Shown here: positions 1 to 10,077 of the stretch, piece by piece
Position numbering within the stretch: the first letter of the stretch is position 1
Layout: each line of letters begins with the position of its first letter
From: Irineochytrium annulatum
Lineage: Eukaryota; Chytridiomycota; Chytridiomycetes; Chytridiales; Chytridiaceae
NCBI GenBank assembly: GCA_027600665.1
Contig: JADGJL010000395.1
Coordinates: 1-22,665, forward strand
Direction of reading: 5' to 3'
DNA length: 22,665 nt
Notes under the pieces: generated by a model
What the model was told of the DNA's origin: nothing
The model's input: only the letters and a program-made list of their open reading frames with translations
Database searches by the model: none
Position numbers and translations under genes: made by a program

Positions 1-1
1 C

Positions 2-64
2 GGGTGGGGCGGGGGTTACCGGAGAGGTTTCGGGTATCGGGATAACCATTATGGGAGAAGGTAA
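2..64 (+). CDS. C-terminal tail of a Gly/Arg/Tyr-rich protein (partial)
   Basis: The open frame from base 2 to the TAA at 62-64 encodes a tail rich in Gly, Arg, Tyr and Phe (GWGGGYRRGFGYRD, then NHYGRR). Such RGG/GYR-type tails are typical of RNA-binding proteins such as hnRNP-like, fibrillarin or Gar1 proteins, but 20 residues cannot name a family. The rest of the gene lies outside the window. It is convergent with the XPG gene, whose stop is 268 bp away. Another frame with a plausible composition also runs through the first 60 bases, so this call rests on composition alone. Confidence 0.45.
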   Translation, partial: GWGGGYRRGFGYRDNHYGRR

Positions 65-332
65 GGTTCGAATTTGGCAGGGGTGGACGCACGATTGACT
101 GACGTATCGCATAAAAGTTTCCAAACCCAGAGTTTTCCGCAGGGATTCGCTTCGGGTTCTCGGGCGACGCGGCCAGCGGCACCTGCAGCGCCTTCGTTCG
201 GTACAAGGGAGGCGAGTGGGTTTGGGGGTACTAGACGCAGATAACAAACGAGCCCATGAATTTTTTTAACAAATAAGTACATAAGTTTAATTTATGGAGT
301 ATGTTACTGTTCTTAAGCGGCTTTGAACTGGG

Positions 333-3300
333 CTATTTCTTCCCCCCACGCCTACGCTTGCCTCTGGGAGCGATAGAAACTCGAGGTGCAGGCCTCTTCG
401 GAGAAACAGGAAGCGGGTTTATGGGTCGATCCTGCCTCTTAAGGGCGTTCACGACGCTCTGGACACGGACGGACTGATGCGTTTTAGCGCCCGCTGCCTC
501 GAAAAAGCGTCCTAGAACTGCTTGAGTAGGCTCGGACCTTCGCTTATCCTACGGTTTCCATCAATGTCCGTTTTTTTTTTTTTTTTCCAATGTCAAAGAA
601 CACACCATTTCTCGAATGACGGGCAGCAGAACGTCCGTCGTCTTCATAGGCGGATGTCCCGCCTTGTCCTCCAAAAATTCCTTGATGCCCTCTAAGTCCG
701 GCTGGCCAAATACAAACTCTTCCATACTGGTGTCCACCTGGGGGTTTAGGTAGGCCTCAAAAACGCGCGGGTCCGGAAACCCTTCCGGCAAGTCTAGAGC
801 ACGAGCTCTCTTACGCTAAATATGACAAATGTTATCAGCTTAGAGATTTAGGGACGACTAACTTACGAATTTTTTTTTGAACGCAGAAGGCCTCGGCTCC
901 TTCAACCCAAGCTGAATGGATTTGACCCAATCGCTGAAACTCGCAAGAAACTGCAGCTGGTCCCCAGAATCCGCCGACGCCTCATCACCCTTATCCAAAT
1001 CCGCAAATTCCCGCAAAATCTCCATGGCCGTGACATATCCAATCGTGGGCACCCCGTCCGTGTAATCGCTTCCCAGCAAATACGCAAGAAGGATCAAATG
1101 CCGACGCTGCAAACCCATCGCCTTCTCGAGCTGATCCAGCGAGTAAACCTCAACGTACTTGTTGACGTTAAACACGTTCTTGTACACCTTGTTGCCTCCA
1201 AACAAAAACACGTCCGAATCATCGGTGATGATCCCATCGACGAGCTCATTTGACAGCAACCACGCGCACTGACTCTCGGCCTCCATGGGCGCGATGATAT
1301 ACGGCAGACCAAACAACTTTAGCAACTGTTGAGATTCCTGGATCATCTCAGAGGTGATCGTATCGGCGTCCCTCTTATCCTTTCGGTTCCTGCTTACGAG
1401 CAAGCTCATCTTGTCGATAAGATTCTCCGAGACCTCGTCCAGACCCTTGTTCTGGATCTGTGCGACGAATTTCGCAAACTCCTCGTCCTCCTCCGGCTGG
1501 GCCGGGGCCACGCCAAGGCGTTCTTCGTCGTCGTCATCGTGACTTGGTGCCTCGTGGACAACATCCTCAGCCAAGTCATCGCTGTCGGAGTCGTCAAGGT
1601 CTTTGGCAACACCGTGGGCGCGAGAATAGGGGCTGAGGGCTGAAGGGTACCCTTCCTCCGCGTCGGTCGCCTCTTTCGCCTCCGCCATGGAATACATATC
1701 TTCGTGCACATCTGCTTCCGCCTTCGGCTCCGGCTTCGGCCTGTCCACGTCTATCAAGGTTTCTTCGCGCCCTCCAGATTCGTTCTCTTTAACAACGGGC
1801 GAAAGCGGCGGTGGGATCACGTCGATTTTCACCACCGGAGATGACTTCTCCGGACCTTTCGTTTTGATAAGTTTCGCTTGTTCGCGTCTGAACAAGCTAT
1901 TCTCCGACTTCCTGTCGTTTTCAACCCATGAGGCTTTAGAGCCCCTCGAAACTGCGGGTCGCTTGCACGGTGATGAACTCCAATCTCCAATCTTGTCCGA
2001 CTCCTTCACGCCGCCAAGAACAGAAAAATTTGGCTCCACTTTAATTGAAGGCGCCTCGTGAGCCATGCTCGGAGAATTCGAGGACACAGAGGTCAATAAG
2101 TGTGCTCTTTGCTCCAGCATCGCGATTCTCAACGTTCCGGACTGCCTAGCAGGACTCTCCGGGAGCGAAGCCAATTTGCTTTCCTTCCGCTCGCCCGAAA
2201 ACGGAGCTTGGTCAAGCAAAGGTTCATCTTCATCATCGGAAAACAAAGGTTCATTTATCATCTTCAGGTTTTCCAGACACGCGACGAGGAATGCTCGAAT
2301 GAATGCAATCGCTTCCACTTTGGGGCCATCACGCTCCCAACTGGGTAACTTCTCTGTTCGTCTCGTCGTGGCAAGCACCCTGTAGAGAAGAAGCTCTTCA
2401 TCCTCTTGAGCAAACGCCTCTTCCATAAAGTCAAAGTAATTCGGATAATAAGTTGCAAGCCCCTGCGGTGCACGGAAAACCCAATAATTCAGCATATCCC
2501 CGCCACTCAAACCGGCAGGCAAAGGCGGAACTTGAATTCCGGTTATATCCAAGGGAGAAATATCAGGTCCTGCAAGCTTCTCATCCGCATCAACCAGATT
2601 CGGTGCCGAGTGATCCCAATCATTGCTGATAGTCGCTTCGTAAACGGGGATAGCAGACGGCCCGCTTGATTTCCGCCAATATTCGCCTTCTTTAAAAAGG
2701 CCCTCAATGTCGAGCGTTGACACATTATCACCGATATGGCTGGAGGAATTTTTATTGTCGCTGCCAGCATGCGTGCCGTTAAATGCCCGCACACCGCCAT
2801 TCTCTTTATAATCCGCCATCTGACAGTCGGAATTACAGTCGAAATGCAAATAATCCACATCCTCCAATTCGGCAGCGTTCGCACTCGACTCCATATACGC
2901 CATATCTTCGCCCTCGTCTGCGACCGTCATCGACTGCAAAACACCCTCGTCGACCTTCACCTCTTCAAAATCCTCATCATCATCCTCCTCGTCGGCCTCT
3001 TGTACGGTATTTAAATGGCCACCTCCTTCATCCTCGCTGTCGATAATTTCGATCTCTGTGATCTTTCTCTCCCTCTGTATAAAACCGGATAGCTTGCCGC
3101 TGATTTTCCCCCTCTCAACTAGTCTTGTAAAACCTTGCTCCCGCCACGCCATCGTGTGACCCGCCCCGGCCGCATCATCGTTTTTTATCAGCACGTATTC
3201 TCTCCCCTTCATGCTCGCAACGCGCTTAGGGACGACAATCTGCCTCTCCTTCAACTCTCGTGCTTTCGTTCGCTTCGCCAACGCCGGGTTCGTCGTCACG

Positions 3301-4504
3301 CCGCCAGTTTTTGCGATATCAAATAGCTTCTCCGTAAGCGTATTTCGATGTACCAGATTGCGAATTTGAAGGAGCGAAAAGTCGATCGGCGTTGGGGCCT
3401 TCATCAGCTCATTAACGCGTGACGATGACGCCTGACGGGAATTCGTTTTCAACTCTAGGATGATTTGATATTGTCGCTCAACCGGGATAGACGAGAAGGT
3501 CGTGGAATCAAGGTTGAGAGAGTTCAGATCAACTGAATTCCGATGGGTTTGAATGAAATCGTGCAGCTCCCGCTCGTCAGCCAGTCGAGGATCATTCGCA
3601 AGCGTAACGGTCGCACTGCAACGTTTATTCAAAATTTCTCTAATGGTTACGGCATTTACCACTTACGCGATCTCATCTAATGGCGGCAATTCATAATCGT
3701 CACGTCTCTTCTTCAGTTTCGATGGTGTTATCTTAATTGGAGACGGCGTCGGTTCCGCAGGTGCGAGCTCGGGTGGTTCCGGGTCGCTAGCATTGCTGTC
3801 GTCGCTATCCATCGCGGTGGAGGCACCTTTCTTTTTCGACTTCACCTTCTTCCGTTTCCGCTTCCGCGATGTTGGTAAAGAAATCACTGTATCTTCCATA
3901 TATACGGCGCTATCATCGATGCCAGTTCCCGCTGATGGTACTTTCCTACCACCGCAAGTTAGCTCTCAAGCCTTCCGATTAATCGAATGAACACATTCGT
4001 ATTGTCACAACAATCACCTCGGCGCATTGGCAGCACCCACTGCGCGGAGTTGCAACTGCGCTTGCAGCAACTTCTCAGCCGTTTTCGCCACACCCGAATC
4101 AGCGTCCGTCCTCCGTCTCCGCCGCGCAGCAACCGTCGCCCTCTTCAGCGTAGGAACGGAGCCTGTGGGCCGGAGAAATAAGCGCGTGACAAGCGCCATC
4201 AGGCAATAAACCGCCCCTCATACCATCAAAGACGAAAATCGGCCTTATTCCGTTAAAAAGCAGCTTGCAAATTCTACGGAAGAAGCCCAGGATGTGTGCG
4301 CCCCGAACAGGGTTCCCTTCGGCGTCTCTCATGGCCTTCAGAAACTGGTGCAGCCATATGCTCGCGTCCACTGCCACCTTCTTTCCGGCAAGCGTCTCCA
4401 GCCTGACGTTCGAAGAGGCGGGTTCAATAAGCTGCCATAGCCCCTTGACACCCTAAAACGCAGCAACGTTAGCTCAATGCGTCCTCGCAGCTCATCCATA
4501 CCAT
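333..4504 (-). CDS. RAD2: XPG/Rad2 structure-specific endonuclease (nucleotide excision repair), 7 exons
   Basis: Homolog of human XPG/ERCC5 and yeast Rad2, which cuts 3' of DNA lesions in the nuclear excision-repair complex with TFIIH. Exons on the minus strand, first to last: 4502-4504, 4224-4452, 4018-4162, 3667-3945, 867-3615, 606-815, 333-548; together 3831 nt, 1276 residues. The XPG-N domain starts [11 protein letters not shown], with D30 and D77 (FVFDG) at the same numbers as in human XPG. A long acidic spacer follows, then the XPG-I domain ([15 protein letters not shown] near 985-1000, [19 protein letters not shown] near 1067-1073). The C terminus holds a PIP box, QAVLGRFF (1214-1221), for PCNA binding and a basic KRRRGGKK end. 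All metal-binding acidic residues I can place are present. The first exon is only the ATG. It is longer than human XPG (1186) because of the spacer. Exon joins are by eye, but the frames close exactly. Confidence 0.95.
571..586. repeat. Homopolymer T16 inside the last XPG intron
   Basis: A run of 16 T (A on the coding strand) inside the 57-nt intron 549-605. It is probably length-variable and outside coding sequence, so it should not affect the protein. Confidence 0.9.
4453..4501 (-). other. Intron directly after the XPG/RAD2 start codon
   Basis: 49-nt intron, GTATGG..TTTTAG, with a perfect CTAAC branch site, between the ATG (4502-4504) and the GGT GTC AAG that begins the conserved N terminus. 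No other upstream Met would give the invariant MGVKGLW start, so splicing here is needed for a normal protein. Confidence 0.85.
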
Positions 4505-4622
4505 GCGATCCAATGTCTACTTGTACGTCAAAAGTACGCCGTTGCAAAGACATCATGTATTGAATCCGAAGAAGTAATAACCCCACTTTTATGAAACACG
4601 AGAATATTCCAAATTTTCAATT

Positions 4623-5085
4623 ATGCACCCGAAGCGAGTTCGATTGCCTATCGGCCAACGTGAAAACAGAGCGAGCAGGTTGACATCATCAGTCGACATT
4701 TCAAACTTACAGTGTCCTCAACATTACATTATTTTATGCACTCGCGAACATCAAGCCTGCAGTCTGTGGACGATTTGCATCGAGTTTTCAGAGGGTTTCG
4801 TGCGGCGATGCCTTGGAAGGGACGACATACGACAATGTATCGTCACTTAATAAATTTTCAGAAAAAACATTACAGGGATGCCCATCTTCTTTTTTCCAGC
4901 TTAAGCTCAACAGGGGCTTATATTCATCTGACGGAGCAGCTTCATGTAACGGCGCCCGAAAGGCGCGCGAAATAAGAAGTTATTTTGAAGACACTGTGCT
5001 TGAAGAGGGAAATACTATTCTGCGTGTGCAAAATAAAAATAATCAACGTCCTACACCCGCCGCAGACCTTCATTATGGGTTATAG
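4623..5085 (+). CDS. Tentative small spliced gene of unknown function
   Basis: Possible exons 4623-4678, 4713-4836 and 4900-5085 give an intact frame of 121 residues, ending TAG at 5083-5085. The last intron (4837-4899, 63 nt) ends in a good pyrimidine tract, CTTCTTTTTTCCAG; it is 3n long and stop-free, so the frame is open with or without it. The first intron would be only 34 nt, which is the weak point. The product has a charged C-terminal part (REIRSYFEDTVLEEGN) and no recognised domain. It would be divergent from XPG, with 118 bp between start codons. It may well be chance. Confidence 0.2.
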
Positions 5086-5700
5086 TGGTTTTACAATAAC
5101 TCACACCACACGATGAGCGCGTGTAAAGAGCCTTGCGAAAAAGAGGTGAGGGAAGGGAAGCGAAAAGTGAAGTGCGAATGAACATACCAGCAACGACGAG
5201 AGAGAGAGAAAAAACCGATGTCGGGACACTATAATAGACGAGCGATAACTGCGGGATATGCAAGTATGAAATGAGAACAAGGGCTTAACAGACTCCTCGT
5301 ATTAAAGCATTGAAGAGCATTCGGTAATCCGCATTCCAGCCCAGCCGACGCCAGAACTTAGATGTAAACTTCGCCACTTCGCTTAGTTCGAATCTAATTC
5401 GACCAAGGCTGCGAAAAAAGGTTGGTCGACTCCCGCAACCATTAAGCAGGGTCTTTTTGAACCAAGGCGAAACAAACATGGATATACTTTCAGACCATGT
5501 TGCTGTCATCATCCTCATCCGTTGCATCAATTCCAAGATCATCATGACGTCCTAAACGCTTCGAGCGCGTCGACAAGCATGTCAAACGAATATGGCTACA
5601 GCATATTTCAAACGGTCTGAATTGTGCCAGCGATTTCGATGCAATTTTAGGCCTAATATCAAAATCCGGGTTTCGAACGAAGGCCACCATGAGAGGCACT

Positions 5701-5706
5701 TTTATT
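5701..5706 (-). terminator. Probable poly(A) signal of the IVD gene
   Basis: AATAAA on the minus strand, 114 nt beyond the IVD stop codon, within a context (AAGAATAAAAGTG) suited to 3' end formation. Confidence 0.5.
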
Positions 5707-5819
5707 CTTAGCAATATCTGCTACGTGGGCGCAAATGGAAGGCCAGTAAGAGAAGAGCCAAAAAATGCAAACTGGCAGAACGAAAATAATTAAATGTCCA
5801 TCAACGCCAAGGCTGCCAG

Positions 5820-7239
5820 TTAATTCCGGAAATGCTTGTTGAATTCGCGGCCTTAACAACAAGTCAGTAAGCATTGTCGAAAGATGTCAGCATCGCCACA
5901 TACCGATAAGCATCCGTCGAATCTCGCTTGTGCCAGCACCAATCTCGTAAAGCTTCGCATCGCGAAGCAGCCGCCCAGCCGGATAGTCGTTAATGTACCC
6001 GTTTCCGCCAAGGCACTGGATGGCATCGAGCGCGCACTCCGTCGCCCGTTCGGCAGCGTAAAGAATGACGCCGGCGCAGTCCTGTGGGCTAGCATGGCCC
6101 TCGTCAGCCGCGCGAGCCACGGTGTGCACATATGAACGCGACGCTCCAAGCTTTGTGTACATATCGGCCATTTTCGCTTGGATCAGCTAGAGAGCGCGTC
6201 AGTCCTGCCCGTTCATTTCGGTCTGCACACAAACCTGAAATTGACCAATTTGTTGACCAAACTGCTCACGTTGATGCACGTAAGGGATGACGACGTCCAG
6301 GGCAGATTGCATGAGACCCAAAGGCCCCGCAGCGAGCACCAATCTCTCATAATCGAGTCCGCTCATAAGGACGTACACTCCCTTCCCGACGGCGCCCAAC
6401 ACGTTCTCGGCAGGGACCTCGCAGTCCTCAAAGACGAGCTCGCAGGTGTTTGAACCCCTCATTCCAAACTTGTCTAATTTTGGCGACTTCGTAAAGCCTT
6501 TGAAGTTCTTATCCTCGTTAGCGACGATATTTATCTCCTAATATACCTTTTCAATCAAAAACGCCGTGATCCCCTTCGGCCCAGCGTTCACGTCAGTCTT
6601 GGCGTAGACGACAAGGACGTCGGCGTCGGGGCCGTTCGTGATCCAGAACTTCGTCCCGTTCAAAATGTACTTGTCCCCCTTCTTGTCAGCACGGATTTTC
6701 ATAGAAACAACATCCGACCCGGATCCAGCTTCGCTCATTGCAAGCGCTCCGATGAAGTCACCGCTGATAAGGTTCGGAAGGTATTTTGCCTTTTGTGCGT
6801 CGTTCCCGTTGCGGACGATTTGGTTCACGCACAAGTTGGAATGGGCGCCATAGCTCAAAGCGACGGACCCAGAAGCGCGAGAGATCTCCTCCATGACGAT
6901 GCAATGAGCAAGATAACCCATTGACTGTCCACCGTATTTTTCTGCTCTCGTCAGCGATCACGGACGAAGACAGCAAGGAAACCAACCAGGTGCCGTTATT
7001 CCTAGCAGTCCCATATCGCCGAACTTCTTCCACATGTCCATGGGAAAGTTGTTCGACTTGTCGATCTGCTCCGCCCTTGGCGCCAACTCCTTCTGGCAGA
7101 ACTCATGGACGGCATCGCGCAGTTCGTGCAACTCGGGAGACAGGCCCACGACACGCTTTTCATACGAGTCGAAGGTCGACAGGCGTCGCGACGACGCCCT
7201 GGCGACGACGCCGATGCGGGATCGGAATGATGAGAACAT
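5820..7239 (-). CDS. IVD: Isovaleryl-CoA dehydrogenase, mitochondrial, 5 exons
   Basis: FAD-dependent acyl-CoA dehydrogenase that oxidises isovaleryl-CoA to 3-methylcrotonyl-CoA in leucine breakdown in the mitochondrial matrix, passing electrons to ETF. Exons: 6987-7239, 6547-6944, 6235-6507, 5904-6186, 5820-5851; 1239 nt, 412 residues (human about 424). The start is the ATG at 7237-7239, giving a basic, Ser/Arg-rich presequence ([17 protein letters not shown]). Family signs are [40 protein letters not shown] and the end [24 protein letters not shown]. The catalytic base fits the IVD type: Glu271 in [12 protein letters not shown], with GAGT where most relatives carry the C-terminal YEGT glutamate. 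This separates it from short- and medium-chain enzymes. One intron (6508-6546) is only 39 nt. It lies downstream of the THI20-like gene, 235 bp away. Confidence 0.96.
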
Positions 7240-7474
7240 AAACAGAAAGTCAAAACGTTTTGCCAACTTCTAGAGGATGATGTTGCATAACGAAAGGTAC
7301 ATAACAGCAAGAATTTGAGATAAATTTATAAAGTGCAGCAAGGGTTTTTATATTGATCATGTCTTTTTTACGTTGCTCTCCCTATGGCAGAGTAAAATTA
7401 ATTAGCAGGAGAAGAAACCGGAAATGCTTGTAATAAAGCAAAATAAAAGAAGAAAAGAAGTGACAGCAAATTCC
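7240..7474. promoter_or_regulatory. Intergenic region: IVD promoter and THI20 3' end
   Basis: A 235-bp AT-rich spacer between two genes on the same strand. It must hold the IVD promoter and the 3' end of the upstream thiamin gene. I see no clear TATA box or operator. Confidence 0.4.
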
Positions 7475-9261
7475 TCATAGTACGACTTCCATGGCCTTAT
7501 CCCAGAAATTGACCTCGAGCTCCGTAGCCAGTAAAAATGTGTCCCGCAGGGCAATAAACCGTTCATCCGTAGGTCGATGGCTCTCATACAAGCCATTTAG
7601 AACATCTGTTCAAACCACATCAGCATGCAATTAAAAGAAAAATGTTGCTTACCCCTGCCGACGACGCAGTGCTCCTGGAAATCGCCACGCCCGTAATTCT
7701 GAATCCACGTCCAGTACGGGTTGCCGTCGCGCTTCGTCGCCGGATCCTTAATGAGCCGGGCACCAACCTCCCCGTACCCAAATAAGCACGGTGCAATAGC
7801 CACTCTCAGGTCAAACATGTCGCCTTGACAAAGAAGCGTTGAAAAAGTAAGATCTTGAAGGATCCCCAACCTGCAAGTCCTCTCTCCATCACAAAGCGCG
7901 TGTACGCCAGGTTTTGAAGACCTTCGCGGGTGTCTTCTAGCTCGGCGAGGGAGATGCCCCACTCGCGGCAGTACTGTTTGCGCACACTTAGCTTTTCCTC
8001 CATACACAAGACTGACCACACCTTAACATGCATTTCCGTCTCCTTCGCAATGCCAATAACGGTCTCAGCGGCATTGGCGATCTCCGCGATGTTGGACCCT
8101 TTGTAGCTAGCTACCGCGTGGATGCGGGCATAGTGTCTAAAATTTGTCAGCAATAAATCTACTCTCGCAACAAGAATCTTGACTTAACACAAACCTCAAA
8201 AAGATGTAGTCTTGCCGAATGAAGTATTTAAAACACTCGATCGGAAGGCTTCCATCTGCGACACCCTTCACGAACGGGTGGTTCACGTATTTCCCCCACG
8301 CACCATCCGCTTTCGAGAAATCGATGAGGCGATCCACGAAACTGACGGCTGATTTTGGAACGTCCGTCGCCTTGAGCATGTGCATGTGATTGAGCGGTCC
8401 GTTGCCGTGTCCGACTAGGCGGTGGCTAGAGATAGCGCCAGCAACGAAGGCGACGCCGCTTTGCACAGCAACCTTTAACGACTCCCCTTTCGCCAGATTC
8501 GCCGCAATAGCTGCTGACAAAGTGCATCCTGTGCCGTGCGTGTTGGCGGTGTCCACAAAGACGTTGCGAATTTCGGTTATCCCGCTCCCGTCGTGAAGAA
8601 TATCCACAACCTCCATCGAGCCGTCGGCAGTTGGCACAGGCATGTGTCCGCCCTTTAATAAAACCGCCGTTGCACCCATACCATGAAGAGCGCTGCCCAG
8701 ACGAAAAATAAACGTCATGCTGAATGATCTACGTAGCCCCGGCATGGCATCAACTCACCGAGCCGCTTCGCGCATGTCGTCCAACGAGGTGATTCTGAGC
8801 CCGGTCAAGAGCTCGGCCTCGGGTATATTTGGCGTAAGCACGGTCGCCAACGGAAGCAGACGCGTCTTTAGCGTCGTGACCGCATCCAGGGACAGCAGCG
8901 GTCTTTGGGATGACGTCGCAACCATGACGGGGTCGACGACGAGATTCATGCGCCGCTTGCCCTCCTCGCCTGGGTAGTACCGCGCCAATGTGTCGCAGAC
9001 AGCGTCTATAATCTTGGCGCTGAAGAGCATACCGGTCTTCATCGCGTCGGTGCCGATGTCGTCCATGATCGATGTGATCTGACATGAGATCGCGTCCACA
9101 TCGAGGGGCACCACATGCTGGACGCCCACGGTATTTTGGGCCGTTATCGCCGTCACGGCCGACGTCCCGAACACGTTGTGAACCGTGAAGGTCTTCAGAT
9201 CCGCCTGGATTCCGGCCCCACCGCCGCTGTCGCTGCCCGCGATTGTCAGGACTCTGCGCAT
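7475..9261 (-). CDS. THI20: HMP/HMP-phosphate kinase fused to TenA-type thiaminase II (THI20-like), 6 exons
   Basis: Bifunctional thiamin enzyme. The N-terminal ThiD domain (about 1-265) phosphorylates hydroxymethylpyrimidine; motifs are AGSDSGGGAGIQADLKTF near the start and NTHGTGCTLSAAIAANLA. The C-terminal TenA domain (about 285-506) salvages pyrimidine from degraded thiamin. It has PCLFGY with Cys419 and Tyr423 spaced like B. subtilis TenA Cys135/Tyr139, and Glu494 in ELEVNFWD matching Glu205. Exons: 8759-9261, 8195-8692, 8022-8136, 7871-7973, 7653-7823, 7475-7605; 1521 nt, 506 residues (yeast Thi20 is 551). The ATG at 9259-9261 gives MRRVLTIAGSDS directly. Intron 7974-8021 is 3n and stop-free. 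No TPP-riboswitch CTGAGA element was seen upstream. Only 74 bp separate it from the coiled-coil gene before it. Confidence 0.95.
7974..8021 (-). other. Stop-free 48-nt intron in the THI20-like gene
   Basis: GTGTGG..CTAAGT..AAACAG on the minus strand. Removal joins HVK to YCREWGIS, the spacing usual in TenA domains. Retention keeps the frame and inserts 16 residues (VWSVLCMEEKLSVRKQ) without family counterpart. Confidence 0.75.
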
Positions 9262-9335
9262 TTCGGCAAAAGACAAGACAGGTTGTGTTCAAGCCCATGT
9301 ATTTTTTATTTTATGCTGCACAACACGTCTGCAGC

Positions 9336-9989
9336 CTACTTTCGATATCGCGCCAACGTTTTCTCCAGCCTCTCACACTTCGAATCGAACTTCTCTGCGG
9401 TCTCTTCCAAGCGCTTTTCGAGGTTTTCCATCCGCTTCGTAAACTCGAGCTGGAATCCTTGCAAGCCTTCCATGACAGCTACCGTAATGTCAACAAAGCT
9501 AGTTATCGAGCGCGACATACCTTTCAGGTCAATCGACCGAACCCGCTCAATCTGCTCAAGCTTCAAAATCTGCTCTTCGAGCCCCTGGATCGTGTGTTGC
9601 GCATTGAGGTTTAAGGGCCGGTGCTTCCCCATCGTGAAAGTCAACCTCGACAGCTTTGAATCCTTTTTGCCGTGTATCGCGGGATCAATGCGGTGAATTT
9701 TGTCAAGCTCGACCGCGAGGGTGTTGTCTTTGAAGGCCTTCTCCAGCTTTCCAATCTGATCGCTCGGGATTTCGAGCTCAACGATAAAGATCTTCTCCTC
9801 CCCGGTGAGTTGTATGTTGACCGAGGATGTGTTGAAGTTTCGTTCAAAGAACCACGCCAGGTCGGGTTGCGTTTCCTTCGAATAATTAAATTCCAAGCAT
9901 GCCTTCAACTCAAGCTCCCCACCAACCTTCCACACCTGCCACGACAGCGACGTTTTCACCATGAACGAGGCCTCCCGGATCTCCGCCAT
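9336..9989 (-). CDS. Unrecognised protein: beta-rich head plus C-terminal coiled coil
   Basis: Intact single-exon frame of 217 residues; the ATG at 9987-9989 sits in a strong context (CCGCCATGGCG). I do not recognise the family. Residues 1-120 alternate short hydrophobic strands (KTSLSWQVW, ELELKACLEF, EKIFIVELEI), suggesting a beta-rich head. About 135-217 are charged with heptad leucines (GLEEQILKLEQIERV, then RMENLEKRLEETAEKF, CERLEKTLARYRK), suggesting a dimeric coiled coil. There is no signal peptide or membrane segment. A beta head followed by a long coiled coil recalls the XRCC4/XLF/PAXX/SAS-6 fold, but I see no family-specific motif, so this is only a hypothesis. It is divergent from a tentative small gene at 10078 and tandem with the thiamin gene. 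The frame is clearly coding. Confidence 0.8.
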   Translation of the reverse strand: MAEIREASFMVKTSLSWQVWKVGGELELKACLEFNYSKETQPDLAWFFERNFNTSSVNIQLTGEEKIFIVELEIPSDQIGKLEKAFKDNTLAVELDKIHRIDPAIHGKKDSKLSRLTFTMGKHRPLNLNAQHTIQGLEEQILKLEQIERVRSIDLKGMSRSITSFVDITVAVMEGLQGFQLEFTKRMENLEKRLEETAEKFDSKCERLEKTLARYRK

Positions 9990-10077
9990 GGCGGCTTGAT
10001 TGTGAAGTGAATGAAGCTGATGTCAAATTTCACGCCACTTCACCACCCCCACATCGCCTTGGGTCGATGCTGCCGCG
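9990..10077. promoter_or_regulatory. Possible short bidirectional promoter
   Basis: 88 bp between the coiled-coil gene start (minus) and the candidate small plus-strand gene. If the latter is real, both promoters must lie here or within the neighbouring gene. No named motif was seen. Confidence 0.3.

Larger units (their letters stand above)
4505..5819. other. 1.3-kb region without a confident gene; XPG promoter and IVD 3' end
   Basis: It lies upstream of the XPG start and downstream of the IVD stop. It is more AT-rich than the flanking exons. The IVD 3' end with a poly(A) signal occupies roughly 5690-5819. Several open frames of 60-130 codons exist. On the plus strand, a frame without a Met runs about 4686-5085 and could belong to a tentative spliced gene starting at 4623. 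On the minus strand, 5490-5690 and 5285-5545 overlap in different frames. None resembles a family I know. No tRNA, transposon end or long repeat was seen. Confidence 0.6.

Noticed and set aside
49..282. 77-codon minus-strand open frame near the window start
   Set aside because: No family resemblance; it lies antisense to a plausible plus-strand gene tail and within the 3' spacer of XPG.
4630..4660. tRNA-like B-box sequence (AGTTCGATTGC)
   Set aside because: No acceptor stem, anticodon arm or A box at the right distance.
6958..7266. IVD starting further upstream at 7266
   Set aside because: The codon there is TTG, not ATG; the ATG at 7237-7239 gives a good presequence.
9262..9335. TPP riboswitch upstream of the thiamin gene
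   Set aside because: No CTGAGA core or matching partner found in the leader or in the first intron; the leader is also only 74 bp or less before the next gene.
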